Notes: generated by a model not told the origin, from the sequence alone. A DNA stretch of 64,000 nt from Allobosea robiniae (GCF_900102525.1 NZ_FNBZ01000004.1:248001-312000), one strand, 5' to 3'; numbered from the stretch's first letter, positions 54,821-62,538 are shown. Program-made: numbers and translations.

Positions 54821-54914
54821 CCGTCACTACGCGCGCAGCGAAACAATCCAGGGAGGCCGGGCTGAACGTCCCACCCGGCCTCCCTGGATTGTTTCGCTGC
54901 GCTTGCAGTGACGG
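54821..54914. repeat. Long palindromic hairpin (REP-like) between convergent genes
   Basis: Two 41-nt arms, 54821-54861 and 54874-54914, are complementary with only about three mismatches around a 12-nt loop; the innermost 25 bp (GCAGCGAAACAATCCAGGGA and on to GGCCGGG) pair perfectly. The GTCACTGC..GCGCAGCGAAACAATCC pattern resembles repetitive extragenic palindromes common in alphaproteobacteria. Between the convergent genes at 54799 and 54972 it can serve as a bidirectional terminator. Confidence 0.75.
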
Positions 54915-54971
54915 TCGAGCATCGGGCAGCCATGCGATCCACCGCAGCGGCGCTCGATAAGGCCACCGGCT

Positions 54972-56624
54972 TCAGGATCCATGGGCAATCCGCCAGCGGC
55001 CGAGGCTGCGGCCCTGAGGCTCCTGCGTTTGAACCGCCTCTATCTGGGTGAGCAGTCCGGCGAAAAGTCGCGGCGGCGCGCTGTGCTGGATGTCCCGATC
55101 CGCCACCAGTCCGACTTCGATCGCGGAAGCGTCGACATCCACGACCTCCACGACGATCCGGAGACCAGGGGTGCTCCGCAAGGCGCGGGATGCAACATCC
55201 GCCACGAGAAAGCCGAGCGGGATGATCCGGTCGACAGACAGCGACGCTGCCGTCTCGATCCGGCTCGCCACCCATTGGTCGCGGCTGCGGATCAGGTTGG
55301 AAATCATGGTGACGACATCGTCGAGGAAGAGGTCGACGCGGACCGGCTGCATCTCGCCGTCGGCGAGGGTGAAGCGATAGGCGGCCGAGAGCACATGCAC
55401 CCGGCATTCGGCATCGGCCAAAGCCAGCCTCGCCTCGTCGCGGTGATCGCGCTTGCTGAGGCCGATATAGCTCTGCACGACCTGCAGGCTGTTCTTGACC
55501 CTGTGATGCAGCTCACGGACGAGGAAGCGGTTGTCGTCGAGTGCGGTCTGGAGGCGGCGCTGACGAATCTCCTGCTCTTCGACCATTCCGTTGAAAGCCT
55601 CCGCGACGCTGCGGATATCGCTGGGCATGCCTTCCCCGACCGAAGCCCGCACACGGTTGTTGGAAGTTCTCGACCGGGCAGCAGCCTCGATGCCGCGCAG
55701 CCAGCGCAGGCAGTGCTTGTCGATCGCCCGCATGCAGACCAGGCAGAGCAGGGCGAGCGTCAGGAGCGGAGCGAGCAGCAATACGATGAATTGCAGCCGG
55801 GCCGCCTCGACCGGCCGCTCGTCGAAGCTCGCGACGATATAGAAATCCGGCTCGGCGACCATGCGCGCGACAAAGGCGCTGTCCTCTCCGGCCCGGTTCG
55901 GCGCCACCCAGCGCGCGAACGTCTCCGGCATGCGATCCGTGCGCGGCAACCAGGACAGGTCGCGGCTGTCTCCCCGGCTGGCGATGACGCCGGCAGCGCG
56001 CCCGATCAGCGCGACGTTCAGCGCCTGGCCATCTTCGCCGAGGTCGAAGACGTTCTCGAGCAGCTCCGGGGCTGTCAGGACGAGTGCCTGCTGCAATCCG
56101 CCGTTCGCCGACGGGGGGACCGATGCCAGGACGGCAAGATAGCGCTGGGCTCCGACCGTCACCTGATCGTAACGCATCCGGCCGAGATCGGCGCCGTTCC
56201 ACATCCCAGTCGAAGGCCGGCCGGCCAGCTGCCGGACTATGCCCTCCAGCGCTTCGCTGGTGAGGGCGGCATCGAGCGAGCCGGTGCAGACCCGCCCATC
56301 CGCATGGCGCAGCAGAAAGGCGCGGAAGCCCCCGGCGCGCTCCATGGCCTTGGCGCCGGCATCCGGGCATCCGGCCGCATCGAGCCCAAGCTCGCTCGCC
56401 ATGGTGCCAAAGGCGAGCAGCGCACGCGACGTGCCGCGATACCAGACGCGGGTGCGCACCGCAAAATCATCGACGGCGCGCGCCTGCGCCGCTTCGATCG
56501 CGACGACCGCCGACCGATAGGTGGCGTAGGCGGCGAAGGTCGAGGCGCAGGCGATCGGAACGGCGATCGCGACCAGCACAGCCAGCAGGCGGGTCCTGAC
56601 CGTACTGAAACGCCGCAACCGCAT
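54972..56624 (-). CDS. HWE/HisKA_2-type sensor kinase-like protein with degenerate ATPase domain
   Basis: A 550-aa membrane protein: helix at residues 12-34, periplasmic sensor region to about 277, second helix 278-300, HAMP-like linker, then a HisKA_2 phosphoacceptor motif FLVRELHHRVKNSLQVVQ with His374. After it the HATPase region has lost its landmarks: where relatives have VNELVTNALKHAF (N box) it reads VADVASRALRSTP, and no DDGxG or GLG box follows. It may therefore act as a phosphatase or phosphotransfer protein rather than a kinase, like the PhyR-antagonist PhyP described in Sphingomonas. It overlaps ecfG by one base (TGATG) and is co-transcribed with nepR-ecfG, opposite phyR. Confidence 0.8.
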   Translation of the reverse strand: MRLRRFSTVRTRLLAVLVAIAVPIACASTFAAYATYRSAVVAIEAAQARAVDDFAVRTRVWYRGTSRALLAFGTMASELGLDAAGCPDAGAKAMERAGGFRAFLLRHADGRVCTGSLDAALTSEALEGIVRQLAGRPSTGMWNGADLGRMRYDQVTVGAQRYLAVLASVPPSANGGLQQALVLTAPELLENVFDLGEDGQALNVALIGRAAGVIASRGDSRDLSWLPRTDRMPETFARWVAPNRAGEDSAFVARMVAEPDFYIVASFDERPVEAARLQFIVLLLAPLLTLALLCLVCMRAIDKHCLRWLRGIEAAARSRTSNNRVRASVGEGMPSDIRSVAEAFNGMVEEQEIRQRRLQTALDDNRFLVRELHHRVKNSLQVVQSYIGLSKRDHRDEARLALADAECRVHVLSAAYRFTLADGEMQPVRVDLFLDDVVTMISNLIRSRDQWVASRIETAASLSVDRIIPLGFLVADVASRALRSTPGLRIVVEVVDVDASAIEVGLVADRDIQHSAPPRLFAGLLTQIEAVQTQEPQGRSLGRWRIAHGS

Positions 56625-57238
56625 CAGGAGCCAACGGGTTCGGAACCAACTCTCTGCATCGCAGCCGCACTCGTTCGGCCCGGCCCGAGATCATCGACAC
56701 TGCCGATGGACAACAGTTCCGCCAGCTTCGTGCGAGCGCGATTGACCCGGCTCTTGATCGTGCCGATCGCCACGCCGCAGATTTCGGCGGCTTCCTCATA
56801 GGACAGCCCGGTGGCGCCGACCATGATCAGCACCTCGCGCTGCTCTTCCGGGAGCTTCGCCAGCGCCTTGCGGAAGTCGGCGAGATCGAGATGGCTCTCC
56901 TGGTTGCCGTGGGTCGCCATGCGCTCGGCATAGGTCCCTTCGCTGTCCTGAACCTCGCGACCGCGCTTGCGATACAACGAGTAATAGGTGTTGCGCAGGA
57001 TGGTGAAGAGCCAGGCACGCAGGCTGGTACCGGGTTCGAACTTGTCCGAATTGCCCCAGGCCTTCAGCAGCGTGTCCTGCACGAGGTCGTCGGCCAGTTG
57101 CATGGAACCAGAGAGCGAGGCGGCGAAAGCGCGCAGATTGGGAATCTCGCGGATCAGCCCGTCCTTGAAGTCTTCGGTCCTGCGTTCCCGCGCCAGCGCC
57201 TCGGTCTGGTTCGCGGGCGCAATATCACTGGGACTCAT
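56624..57238 (-). CDS. ecfG: EcfG-type extracytoplasmic function sigma factor (general stress sigma)
   Basis: A 204-aa ECF15-group sigma factor. Region 2 is at about 20-95 (SMQLADDLVQDTLLKAWGNSDKF, then LRAWLFTILRNTYYSLYRKRGRE), region 4 at 125-185 (LPEEQREVLIMVGATGLSYEEAAEICGVAIGTIKSRVNRARTKL). It directs RNA polymerase to GGAAC-N16/17-CGTT promoters and is held inactive by NepR until PhyR is phosphorylated. ATG at 57238 overlaps the nepR stop by 14 bp, so translation is coupled. The tail after region 4 (DDLGPGRTSAAAM..) is not conserved. Confidence 0.93.
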   Translation of the reverse strand: MSPSDIAPANQTEALARERRTEDFKDGLIREIPNLRAFAASLSGSMQLADDLVQDTLLKAWGNSDKFEPGTSLRAWLFTILRNTYYSLYRKRGREVQDSEGTYAERMATHGNQESHLDLADFRKALAKLPEEQREVLIMVGATGLSYEEAAEICGVAIGTIKSRVNRARTKLAELLSIGSVDDLGPGRTSAAAMQRVGSEPVGS

Positions 57239-57446
57239 CGCGCGACACTCCAGCTGCACGCTGCTCGGTCGCCTCAAGCTGCGCGAGCAGCACGAGAAAC
57301 TTGTCGGGCACGGGCGCGTTCACGATGTCGTCGTAATGGGCCTTGAGGGAGCGGCCTATGGATTCCTGCACCTTCGGATCCAGAACCAGTTCGAAACCTT
57401 CGTCGGGATCGTCCGGTTCAGTCATCGCTGCGTCCAACCTGCTCAT
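57225..57446 (-). CDS. nepR: Anti-sigma factor NepR
   Basis: A 73-aa protein with the NepR signature GFELVLDPKVQESIGRSLKAHYDDIVNAPVPDKFLVLLAQLE (two helices around PVPDKF). NepR binds EcfG and is titrated by phosphorylated PhyR. Start at 57446 is chosen since GAGGG lies before it; 57425 would also give a complete core. The pair nepR-ecfG is transcribed from the EcfG-type promoter at 57582-57606, giving positive feedback. Confidence 0.92.
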   Translation of the reverse strand: MSRLDAAMTEPDDPDEGFELVLDPKVQESIGRSLKAHYDDIVNAPVPDKFLVLLAQLEATEQRAAGVSRDESQ

Positions 57447-57581
57447 GTCAGCCCTCGTGCCACCATCGGGCCAGCTTTTCCAGCCGGTCCCGCATCTCAA
57501 AATCCTGCCGTCCCTGGTCTTGCCATTGCTTGCCGACGATGCCGAAGCCACGTCGCGATAGCGACACCAATACGCCATAAC

Positions 57582-57606
57582 AACAGGTACCCCGATCAAA
57601 GGTTCC
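57582..57606 (-). promoter_or_regulatory. EcfG promoter of nepR-ecfG (autoregulatory)
   Basis: Minus strand GGAAC (57606-57602), 16 nt, TGTT (57585-57582), 135 bp before the nepR start. The -10 has T for the usual first C. No equivalent was seen for phyR on the plus strand in the remaining 77 bp. Confidence 0.65.
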
Positions 57607-57683
57607 ATGTCCCGGCAAAAATAAAATCCTTGTTTCCCGCGCGTCCTAAGCCATTATTCCGGCACGCTAAAAGGGACGCGTTC

Positions 57684-58478
57684 ATGTCGATTGCAAAAGA
57701 AATTGCGCCTCATCTTCCATATCTGCGCCGCTTTGCGCGGGCGCTCTGCGGCAGCCAGCCAAGCGGCGACGCCTATGTCGTCGCCATGCTGGAAGCCCTG
57801 GTCGCCGACCCCTCGGGATTCCCGCGCGACATCGATCCGCGCATCGGCCTGTACAAGACCTTCCTCAAGCTGTGGTCCTCGGCCAGCGTCGATGCAGCCG
57901 CCCCGGTCGTCGAGCTGTCGCGCGCGCCGGCCGAGCGCAATCTCGAGGCGCTGACCCCGCGTCCGCGCCAGGCCTTCCTGCTGCGGACGGTGGAAGGCTT
58001 CCCGCTCGACGACGTCGCCAGGATCATGGACATCACGGCGGCGGATGCCTCCACGCTGATTCAGACCGCTGGACAGGAAATCGCCGAGCAGGTCGCGACC
58101 GAGGTGCTGATCATCGAGGACGAGCCGATCATCGCGCTCGACATCGAGACGATGGTCGAGGAGCTCGGCCACACCGTCACCGGCGTCGCCCGCACCCAGC
58201 GCGAGGCGATCGCGCTCGTCGCCAAGAAGCGGCCCGGCCTCGTGCTCGCCGACATCCAGCTCGCCGATGGCAGTTCGGGCCTCGATGCCGTCAACGAGAT
58301 CCTGTCGACGATCGACGTGCCGGTGATCTTCATCACCGCCTATCCCGAGCGCCTCCTCACCGGCGACCGCCCGGAGCCGGCCTTCCTGATCACCAAGCCG
58401 TTCCAGCCGGAAGCCGTGAAAGCCGCGATCAGCCAGGCCCTGTTCTTCGACCGCCGCGCCGGCCGCAAGGCCGCCTGA
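57684..58478 (+). CDS. phyR: General stress response regulator PhyR (sigma-like plus receiver)
   Basis: A 264-aa protein. Residues 1-125 resemble an ECF sigma factor (APHLPYLRRFARALCGSQPSGDAYVVAMLEAL; region-4-like PRPRQAFLLRTVEGFPLDDVARIMDIT); residues 138-258 are a receiver with acidic pocket IIEDEP, phospho-acceptor Asp in LVLADIQLADG, FITAYPE and the conserved Lys in LITKPF. Phosphorylation opens the sigma-like domain to capture NepR. Start at ATG 57684. Followed after 27 bp by an intrinsic terminator. Confidence 0.95.
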   Translation: MSIAKEIAPHLPYLRRFARALCGSQPSGDAYVVAMLEALVADPSGFPRDIDPRIGLYKTFLKLWSSASVDAAAPVVELSRAPAERNLEALTPRPRQAFLLRTVEGFPLDDVARIMDITAADASTLIQTAGQEIAEQVATEVLIIEDEPIIALDIETMVEELGHTVTGVARTQREAIALVAKKRPGLVLADIQLADGSSGLDAVNEILSTIDVPVIFITAYPERLLTGDRPEPAFLITKPFQPEAVKAAISQALFFDRRAGRKAA

Positions 58479-58504
58479 CGCTTCGATCCCATTCGAAGAC
58501 GATC

Positions 58505-58538
58505 GAGGCCCGCGGCTTACCTCTGCGGGCCTTTTTTC
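58505..58538 (+). terminator. Intrinsic terminator of phyR
   Basis: AGGCCCGC (58506-58513), 11-nt loop, GCGGGCCT (58525-58532), followed by a run of six T (58532-58537). Strong Rho-independent structure directly after phyR and just before the next EcfG promoter. Confidence 0.85.
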
Positions 58539-58548
58539 TTGCCAACCG

Positions 58549-58573
58549 GGAACCCGTGCGGAGATGATGCGTT
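58549..58573 (+). promoter_or_regulatory. EcfG promoter of the 58620 gene
   Basis: Exact consensus GGAAC (58549-58553), 16 nt, CGTT (58570-58573); the 54-codon membrane gene starts 47 bp downstream. Confidence 0.75.
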
Positions 58574-58619
58574 CCGCGTGGAATGACAGTTTCGTTTGCA
58601 GTTGGGGAGGGCGTGGATC

Positions 58620-58784
58620 ATGGCGACGACCTGCTTCTCGGCCGCTATCGCGGCGTTATCGATCGGGGCTGCATTGTTCACCGGGATCGTGCAACCGGGA
58701 GCGCCGAGCGCGGAAATCCTGTCGCTCGCGCTGGCCGGCCTGACCGGCATCACGATCGCCAGCGCTTCGGCCCTGGACAGCTAG
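58620..58784 (+). CDS. Small membrane protein, stress-regulated (54 aa)
   Basis: A 54-residue protein, almost wholly hydrophobic, with two putative helices (about 5-24 and 31-50) and a turn at QPGAPS. It has an excellent ribosome binding site (GGGGAGGG), a perfect EcfG promoter 47 bp upstream, and lies just after phyR. No family recognised. Very likely a real member of the general stress regulon, possibly acting at the inner membrane. Confidence 0.7.
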   Translation: MATTCFSAAIAALSIGAALFTGIVQPGAPSAEILSLALAGLTGITIASASALDS

Positions 58785-58891
58785 CCGGCTCTCCGCCCCG
58801 CTTCCGCCCGACGCCCTCACCGGCCCTCCACGAGGCGCGCCGGGCAAGGCGGAGCCTTGCGACCGCACTGGTTGCCATCGGCCTGTGCCTC

Positions 58892-59659
58892 ATGCCGGGC
58901 CTGGGCATGGCTGACCCGGTCACGGCACCGTTCTCCGGGCAGCGACCGCCGCCGCGACCGCCTGAACTGCGCCCGTCCATGCCCGACGGAGCTGGAAAGA
59001 CCGAAACGCGGAGCGCAGTACCTGCCCCCGCCGCAGTGCCCGCTCCTGCCAAGGCCGACAGCGCGGCTTCACCGGCTGGGCAGAGCTCGTGCCTCTCGGC
59101 CCTGGCCGCCATTCCCGGCAACCGGGTCACGCCCTCCGCCCCCGCCTCACAGAATGGCGATCCGGCCTGCCGGGTCAGCGAGCCCGTCCGGGTCGAGGCC
59201 CTCGCCATCAGGGGGCCGGACGGAGCCACAGCCGTGTCCTTCGAGCCGCCGCCCCTGCTGAGCTGCACCATGGCCAGGACGCTGGCCGATTGGCTCGACC
59301 GCAGTGTCCAGCCCTTGGCGCGCGGGCATTTCGAGCGCGATCTGGTGAGCCTGCGGGTCGGCGGGGGCCATGAATGCCGGCGACGAAACCGGGCGACGGC
59401 CGGGCCGGTCAGCGAGCACGCCACCGGCCAGGCGCTGGATATCTTCGCTTTCAAGCTGGGGTCTGCAAAAGACGGGTTGCAGGTCGTGGTCGAGAAGCCG
59501 AAGGGCCTGGCCGAGAACCGCTTTCTCGACGCCGTCCGGCAGGCGGCCTGCGGCGCCTTCATGACCACGTTGGGGCCGGGCTCGGACGCCGCCCATGCCA
59601 ATCACCTGCATGTCGATATTCAGGAGCGCCGCTCGCGCGCCTCCCGCTTCTGCCAGTAG
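58892..59659 (+). CDS. Extensin-like C-terminal domain protein (M15/VanY-like fold), start uncertain
   Basis: The frame contains a proline/alanine-rich linker (about 58940-59080) and an extensin-like domain to the stop at 59659. The SEHATGQALD segment and ANHLHVDI fit a zinc site of the SxHxxGxAxD...HxH type seen in D-Ala-D-Ala peptidases, so cell-wall cleavage is plausible. Given start 58892 is the first in-frame ATG, but the frame upstream (from about 58840) reads like a signal peptide, ARRSLATALVAIGLCLMPG, without an ATG, GTG or TTG. Either an unusual start or a frameshift is possible. Probably exported. Confidence 0.65.
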   Translation: MPGLGMADPVTAPFSGQRPPPRPPELRPSMPDGAGKTETRSAVPAPAAVPAPAKADSAASPAGQSSCLSALAAIPGNRVTPSAPASQNGDPACRVSEPVRVEALAIRGPDGATAVSFEPPPLLSCTMARTLADWLDRSVQPLARGHFERDLVSLRVGGGHECRRRNRATAGPVSEHATGQALDIFAFKLGSAKDGLQVVVEKPKGLAENRFLDAVRQAACGAFMTTLGPGSDAAHANHLHVDIQERRSRASRFCQ

Positions 59660-59665
59660 CCGAAT

Positions 59666-59902
59666 TCAGTGAGAGAGATCGCCCGGCCCGAAACGCAGCA
59701 GCAGGCTCTGCCCTTCAGGGACCGCAGCGCCGACGCCGACAAGTCGAGGACCGCTGCGCCGCGCCGCCATCACCGCAAGTGCCGCCGCGCGATCGAGCCC
59801 CGTGGCAAGAAGGTCCTCGAGTTCCCAGAACGGCGGCAGCGCCGCCGGGAAATCCGGATCGATTATTGTGGGGGTTTCTCCCCGTGGACGACTCACTGAC
59901 AT
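59666..59902 (-). CDS. Small hypothetical protein under EcfG promoter (78 aa)
   Basis: A 78-aa acidic-to-neutral protein (MSVSRPRGETPTIIDPDFPA..; WELEDLLATGLDRAAALAVMAARRSGPRL) with a likely amphipathic helix in the middle. No known domain. Support: codon use like neighbours and a perfect EcfG-type promoter at 59931-59955. ATGs at 59914 and 59908 are also possible; 59902 is chosen since GGGAA precedes it. Tail-to-tail with the extensin-like gene, 6 bp between stops. Confidence 0.55.
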   Translation of the reverse strand: MSVSRPRGETPTIIDPDFPAALPPFWELEDLLATGLDRAAALAVMAARRSGPRLVGVGAAVPEGQSLLLRFGPGDLSH

Positions 59903-59930
59903 CGACATTCCCATGCCAAGATGAAACGCC

Positions 59931-59955
59931 AACGCTACAAACTCGTCACTGTTCC
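59931..59955 (-). promoter_or_regulatory. EcfG promoter (minus) of the 59666 gene
   Basis: Minus strand GGAAC (59955-59951), 16 nt, CGTT (59934-59931). Seven bases separate its -35 from that of the plus-strand promoter at 59963, making a compact divergent pair. Confidence 0.7.
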
Positions 59956-59962
59956 CTAGCGT

Positions 59963-59987
59963 GGAACTGTGGGTTTCTTGGGGCGTT
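59963..59987 (+). promoter_or_regulatory. EcfG promoter of the DUF992 gene
   Basis: GGAAC (59963-59967), 16 nt, CGTT (59984-59987), 30 bp before ATG 60018. Confidence 0.75.
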
Positions 59988-60017
59988 CGTCCCGCCAGTT
60001 CACCAGGAGTATTCGCG

Positions 60018-60512
60018 ATGAGCCGAGGGCATTCCCGATCCTGCCTAGCCGCCCTCGCCTTCGCCGGCCTCATAGGAATGCATGAGCCCGCGGCGGCGCA
60101 GATTGCGGGCCCGCCGACGGGCCGCCTGTCCTGCACCGTGGGCAGCAATTTCGCCGCCATCGTCAAGTCGCAGCGCCCGACCGAATGCCGCTTCAGGCCG
60201 CGCCGCGGACCGACGCAGCATTATACGGGGATCGTCCGCAGCTTCAGCCTCGGCCTCGGTTCGGTCAGGAGCGCGGCCATGGTCTGGCGCGTCTACGGAC
60301 CCTATGCGCGCGCGCCGCTGGGCGCGCTGAGCGGGTCCTACAAGAGCGGCAGCACGACCGCTCCGTCCACGGCCAGCAATGCGCTCTCGGGCGGCAAGGA
60401 CAATGAGGCGACGCTGCTGCCGCTGCCGTTCCAGGGCAATCGCGGCATCAATGTCGCTGTCGGTGTCACCGCTCTCGACTTGACGCTCGTCGCTCCGGGA
60501 CGGCGGCGCTGA
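60018..60512 (+). CDS. DUF992 family exported protein
   Basis: A 164-aa protein: signal peptide to about residue 28 (LAALAFAGLIGMHEPAAAQ), then GRLSCTVGSNFAAIVKSQRPTECRFRP and YTGIVRSFSLGLG, the pattern of DUF992, a family confined mainly to alphaproteobacteria and of unknown function. Two cysteines in the N-terminal part may pair. AGGAG precedes ATG 60018. A perfect EcfG-type promoter lies 30 bp upstream, so it is probably an envelope stress protein. Confidence 0.8.
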   Translation: MSRGHSRSCLAALAFAGLIGMHEPAAAQIAGPPTGRLSCTVGSNFAAIVKSQRPTECRFRPRRGPTQHYTGIVRSFSLGLGSVRSAAMVWRVYGPYARAPLGALSGSYKSGSTTAPSTASNALSGGKDNEATLLPLPFQGNRGINVAVGVTALDLTLVAPGRRR

Positions 60513-60608
60513 AGCCGCGAAGAAGAGACAGGATTACCTTTTGCTAACCTTGACGGCTCAAAATCGACTCAAATCCTGTGCTTTCGGCCATGATAGGGCG
60601 CCAGAGCA

Positions 60609-60633
60609 GGAACATCGCCAGTCCTGTTACGTT
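60609..60633 (+). promoter_or_regulatory. EcfG promoter of the receiver-protein gene
   Basis: GGAAC (60609-60613), 16 nt, CGTT (60630-60633), 43 bp before ATG 60677. Confidence 0.72.
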
Positions 60634-60676
60634 GAGATCGCGTAACAGAGATTGCAGTGAGTGAGAGAGCCGGTCG

Positions 60677-61057
60677 ATGGCTGATATCCGCGTACTCATC
60701 GTCGAGGACGACCCGTTCATCGCGATGGACATCGAAAGCGCCGTGGCCGATCAGCTCGGCGACGATGTCGAGCTGATCGTCGTCGGCTCCGTGGCGGAAG
60801 CCCGGCGGATGACCGCAAAGCAGCTCGCCTGCGCCCTGCTCGACATCGATGTCGTCGGCGGCAAGACCTTCGATGTCGCGAGCGTCCTGCAGGAAATCGG
60901 CACGCCCTTCGCCTTCGTCTCGGGTTCGGCGCCGCAGGAGGTGCCCGCAGCGCTTCGCAACGTCCGCTTCCTGCGCAAGCCATTCTCGACGCGCGAGGTC
61001 GCAGCCTTCGTGAAAAGCGCTGTCGGCGCACTCGACCTCAAGGCCATGCCAGGCTGA
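60677..61057 (+). CDS. Single-domain response regulator (CheY-like)
   Basis: A 126-aa stand-alone receiver: acidic pocket VLIVEDDPFIAMDIE near residue 6, phospho-acceptor Asp in CALLDIDVVGG near 53, FAFVSGSAPQ near 77 and lysine in FLRKPFSTREV near 100. No output domain. The FAFVSG segment is reminiscent of the PFxFxTGY region of SdrG-like stress-related receivers, with changes. Its gene has an EcfG promoter and ends 10 bp from the convergent HisKA_2 kinase gene, so it may feed phosphate into or out of the PhyR system. Confidence 0.87.
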   Translation: MADIRVLIVEDDPFIAMDIESAVADQLGDDVELIVVGSVAEARRMTAKQLACALLDIDVVGGKTFDVASVLQEIGTPFAFVSGSAPQEVPAALRNVRFLRKPFSTREVAAFVKSAVGALDLKAMPG

Positions 61058-61067
61058 TGCCCGCGCG

Positions 61068-62459
61068 TCAGGCCTGAGCTGGAAGAGCTTCCCGCTTCGG
61101 AAAGACGATCGTCACCCGCGTACCCGTACGCCCGGCCTGTTCAGGATGAGCCGGCTCGGTGTTCAGGGTCGCCCGCATGCTGCGCAGCAGGCTGGCGATC
61201 ACGGTCTGGCCGAGGCCCTTGCTTGCGGTCTCCGCGGGCATGCCGACGCCGTCATCCTCGATCGACATGGCAAGGGCGGGCTCCCCTTCGTGCTCCGTCG
61301 GAGCGAAGCGGATGACGATCCGCCCCGCCATGCCGTCGGGAAAGGCGTGCTTGATGGCATTGGTGACGAGTTCGTTGACGATCACGACGAAGGACACGGC
61401 ATCGCGGCCCGGCAGGCGAATCGATTCCATATCGAGTTCGATCCGGATCGGCCGGCCCTCGGCCGTCTTGCCGATCTCGGCGAGCAGATCCTCCATATAG
61501 GGCCGCGCATCGATCTCGTCGGTCTCGATATCCAGCCGCAGGCGCCTCTGGCCGGCCGCGATCGCCTGGATGCGCGACTGGGCCTGCGCCAGCGCCGTCT
61601 TGACCGCAGGCTCGCGCGCCTGCCGGCTCTGCACGTTGAGCAGCGCCGAGACCATGGCGAGGTTGTTGCCGACCCGGTGATTGACGTCGCGCAGCAGCGC
61701 CTCGATGCGCAGGCGCTCGCTTTCGAGCTGGCGGGTGCGCTCGCTCACGATCTGTTCGAGCTCGGCATTGCTGATCGCCAGCGCATTGCTGCGGCGCTGG
61801 CGGCGGCGCAATTGCTGCCAGGCGGCGAAAGCCAGACCCGCCAGCGCGACGACGATGCCGGTGCTGCCCCAGAGGCGGCGGCGTTCTTCCCGGCTGTAGA
61901 GCGATCTCAGCCGAACATTCTCGCTCTGCTGGATCGCCTGCACGGTTTCACGCAGCCGGTCCATCGCGGCGATGCCATCCTCGCTCCTGACCAGCGCCAG
62001 AGCCTCCGCCCTGCGGCCCGCCCGCTCCAGCGCGATCGTCCGGTCGAGTTCCGAGAATTTCACGCCCATGTCCGCGCGCAGCTTGGCGACCCGCTCCTTC
62101 TGAACGGGATCGGCATCGGCGAGCGCCGCGAGGATGTCGAGCTCAGGCCCGGCAGCGCCCCTGCCCTCGGTGAAGGGGTCGAGATAATCGGCCTCCCCGG
62201 TCAGCAGGAAACCGCGCTGCCCGGTCTCGGCATCGCGCATCCGGCCGAGGAAGCGCTCGGCCCGCTCGCGGATCTCGATCGCGTGGGAAACACGGTCCGC
62301 CGTCTGCCGCGCCTGCTGGTTGATCCAGGCGGCCAGCACGACCGCAACCGCGACCACCCCGATCGCGATGATCGTGGTCGTCGCCGAGCGAAGGCGCGCG
62401 CCGAAGACCGGAAAAACCGGTATCGGAAAGCGGCTGCGGGGCCTCACCTGAGCAGACAT
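61068..62459 (-). CDS. CHASE3-HWE/HisKA_2 sensor histidine kinase
   Basis: A 463-aa membrane kinase: helix at residues 30-45, periplasmic CHASE3 domain to about 195 (RFLGRMRDAETGQRGFLLTGEADYL is the hallmark), second helix 200-215, coiled coil, then HisKA_2 with phosphoacceptor His261 in LLRDVNHRVGNNLAMVSALLNVQSRQ and an intact HATPase: N box VNELVTNAIKHAFP (360s), D box EDDGVGMP and a short GLG box. Thus a functional kinase is expected, in contrast to the protein at 54972-56624. A likely candidate to phosphorylate PhyR or the adjacent receiver. Confidence 0.9.
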   Translation of the reverse strand: MSAQVRPRSRFPIPVFPVFGARLRSATTTIIAIGVVAVAVVLAAWINQQARQTADRVSHAIEIRERAERFLGRMRDAETGQRGFLLTGEADYLDPFTEGRGAAGPELDILAALADADPVQKERVAKLRADMGVKFSELDRTIALERAGRRAEALALVRSEDGIAAMDRLRETVQAIQQSENVRLRSLYSREERRRLWGSTGIVVALAGLAFAAWQQLRRRQRRSNALAISNAELEQIVSERTRQLESERLRIEALLRDVNHRVGNNLAMVSALLNVQSRQAREPAVKTALAQAQSRIQAIAAGQRRLRLDIETDEIDARPYMEDLLAEIGKTAEGRPIRIELDMESIRLPGRDAVSFVVIVNELVTNAIKHAFPDGMAGRIVIRFAPTEHEGEPALAMSIEDDGVGMPAETASKGLGQTVIASLLRSMRATLNTEPAHPEQAGRTGTRVTIVFPKREALPAQA

Positions 62460-62538
62460 GCAGATCTTGTTACGGGACGCATGCCGACATCCCTATGTAA
62501 AAAGACATGCCTCGTCCATGTCGCCGATCAGCGCGGAA

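Noticed and set aside
58548..58571. Minus-strand GGAAC-N16-GGTT overlapping the promoter at 58549
   Set aside because: It is a by-product of symmetry in the plus-strand promoter and points into the phyR terminator with no gene start nearby.
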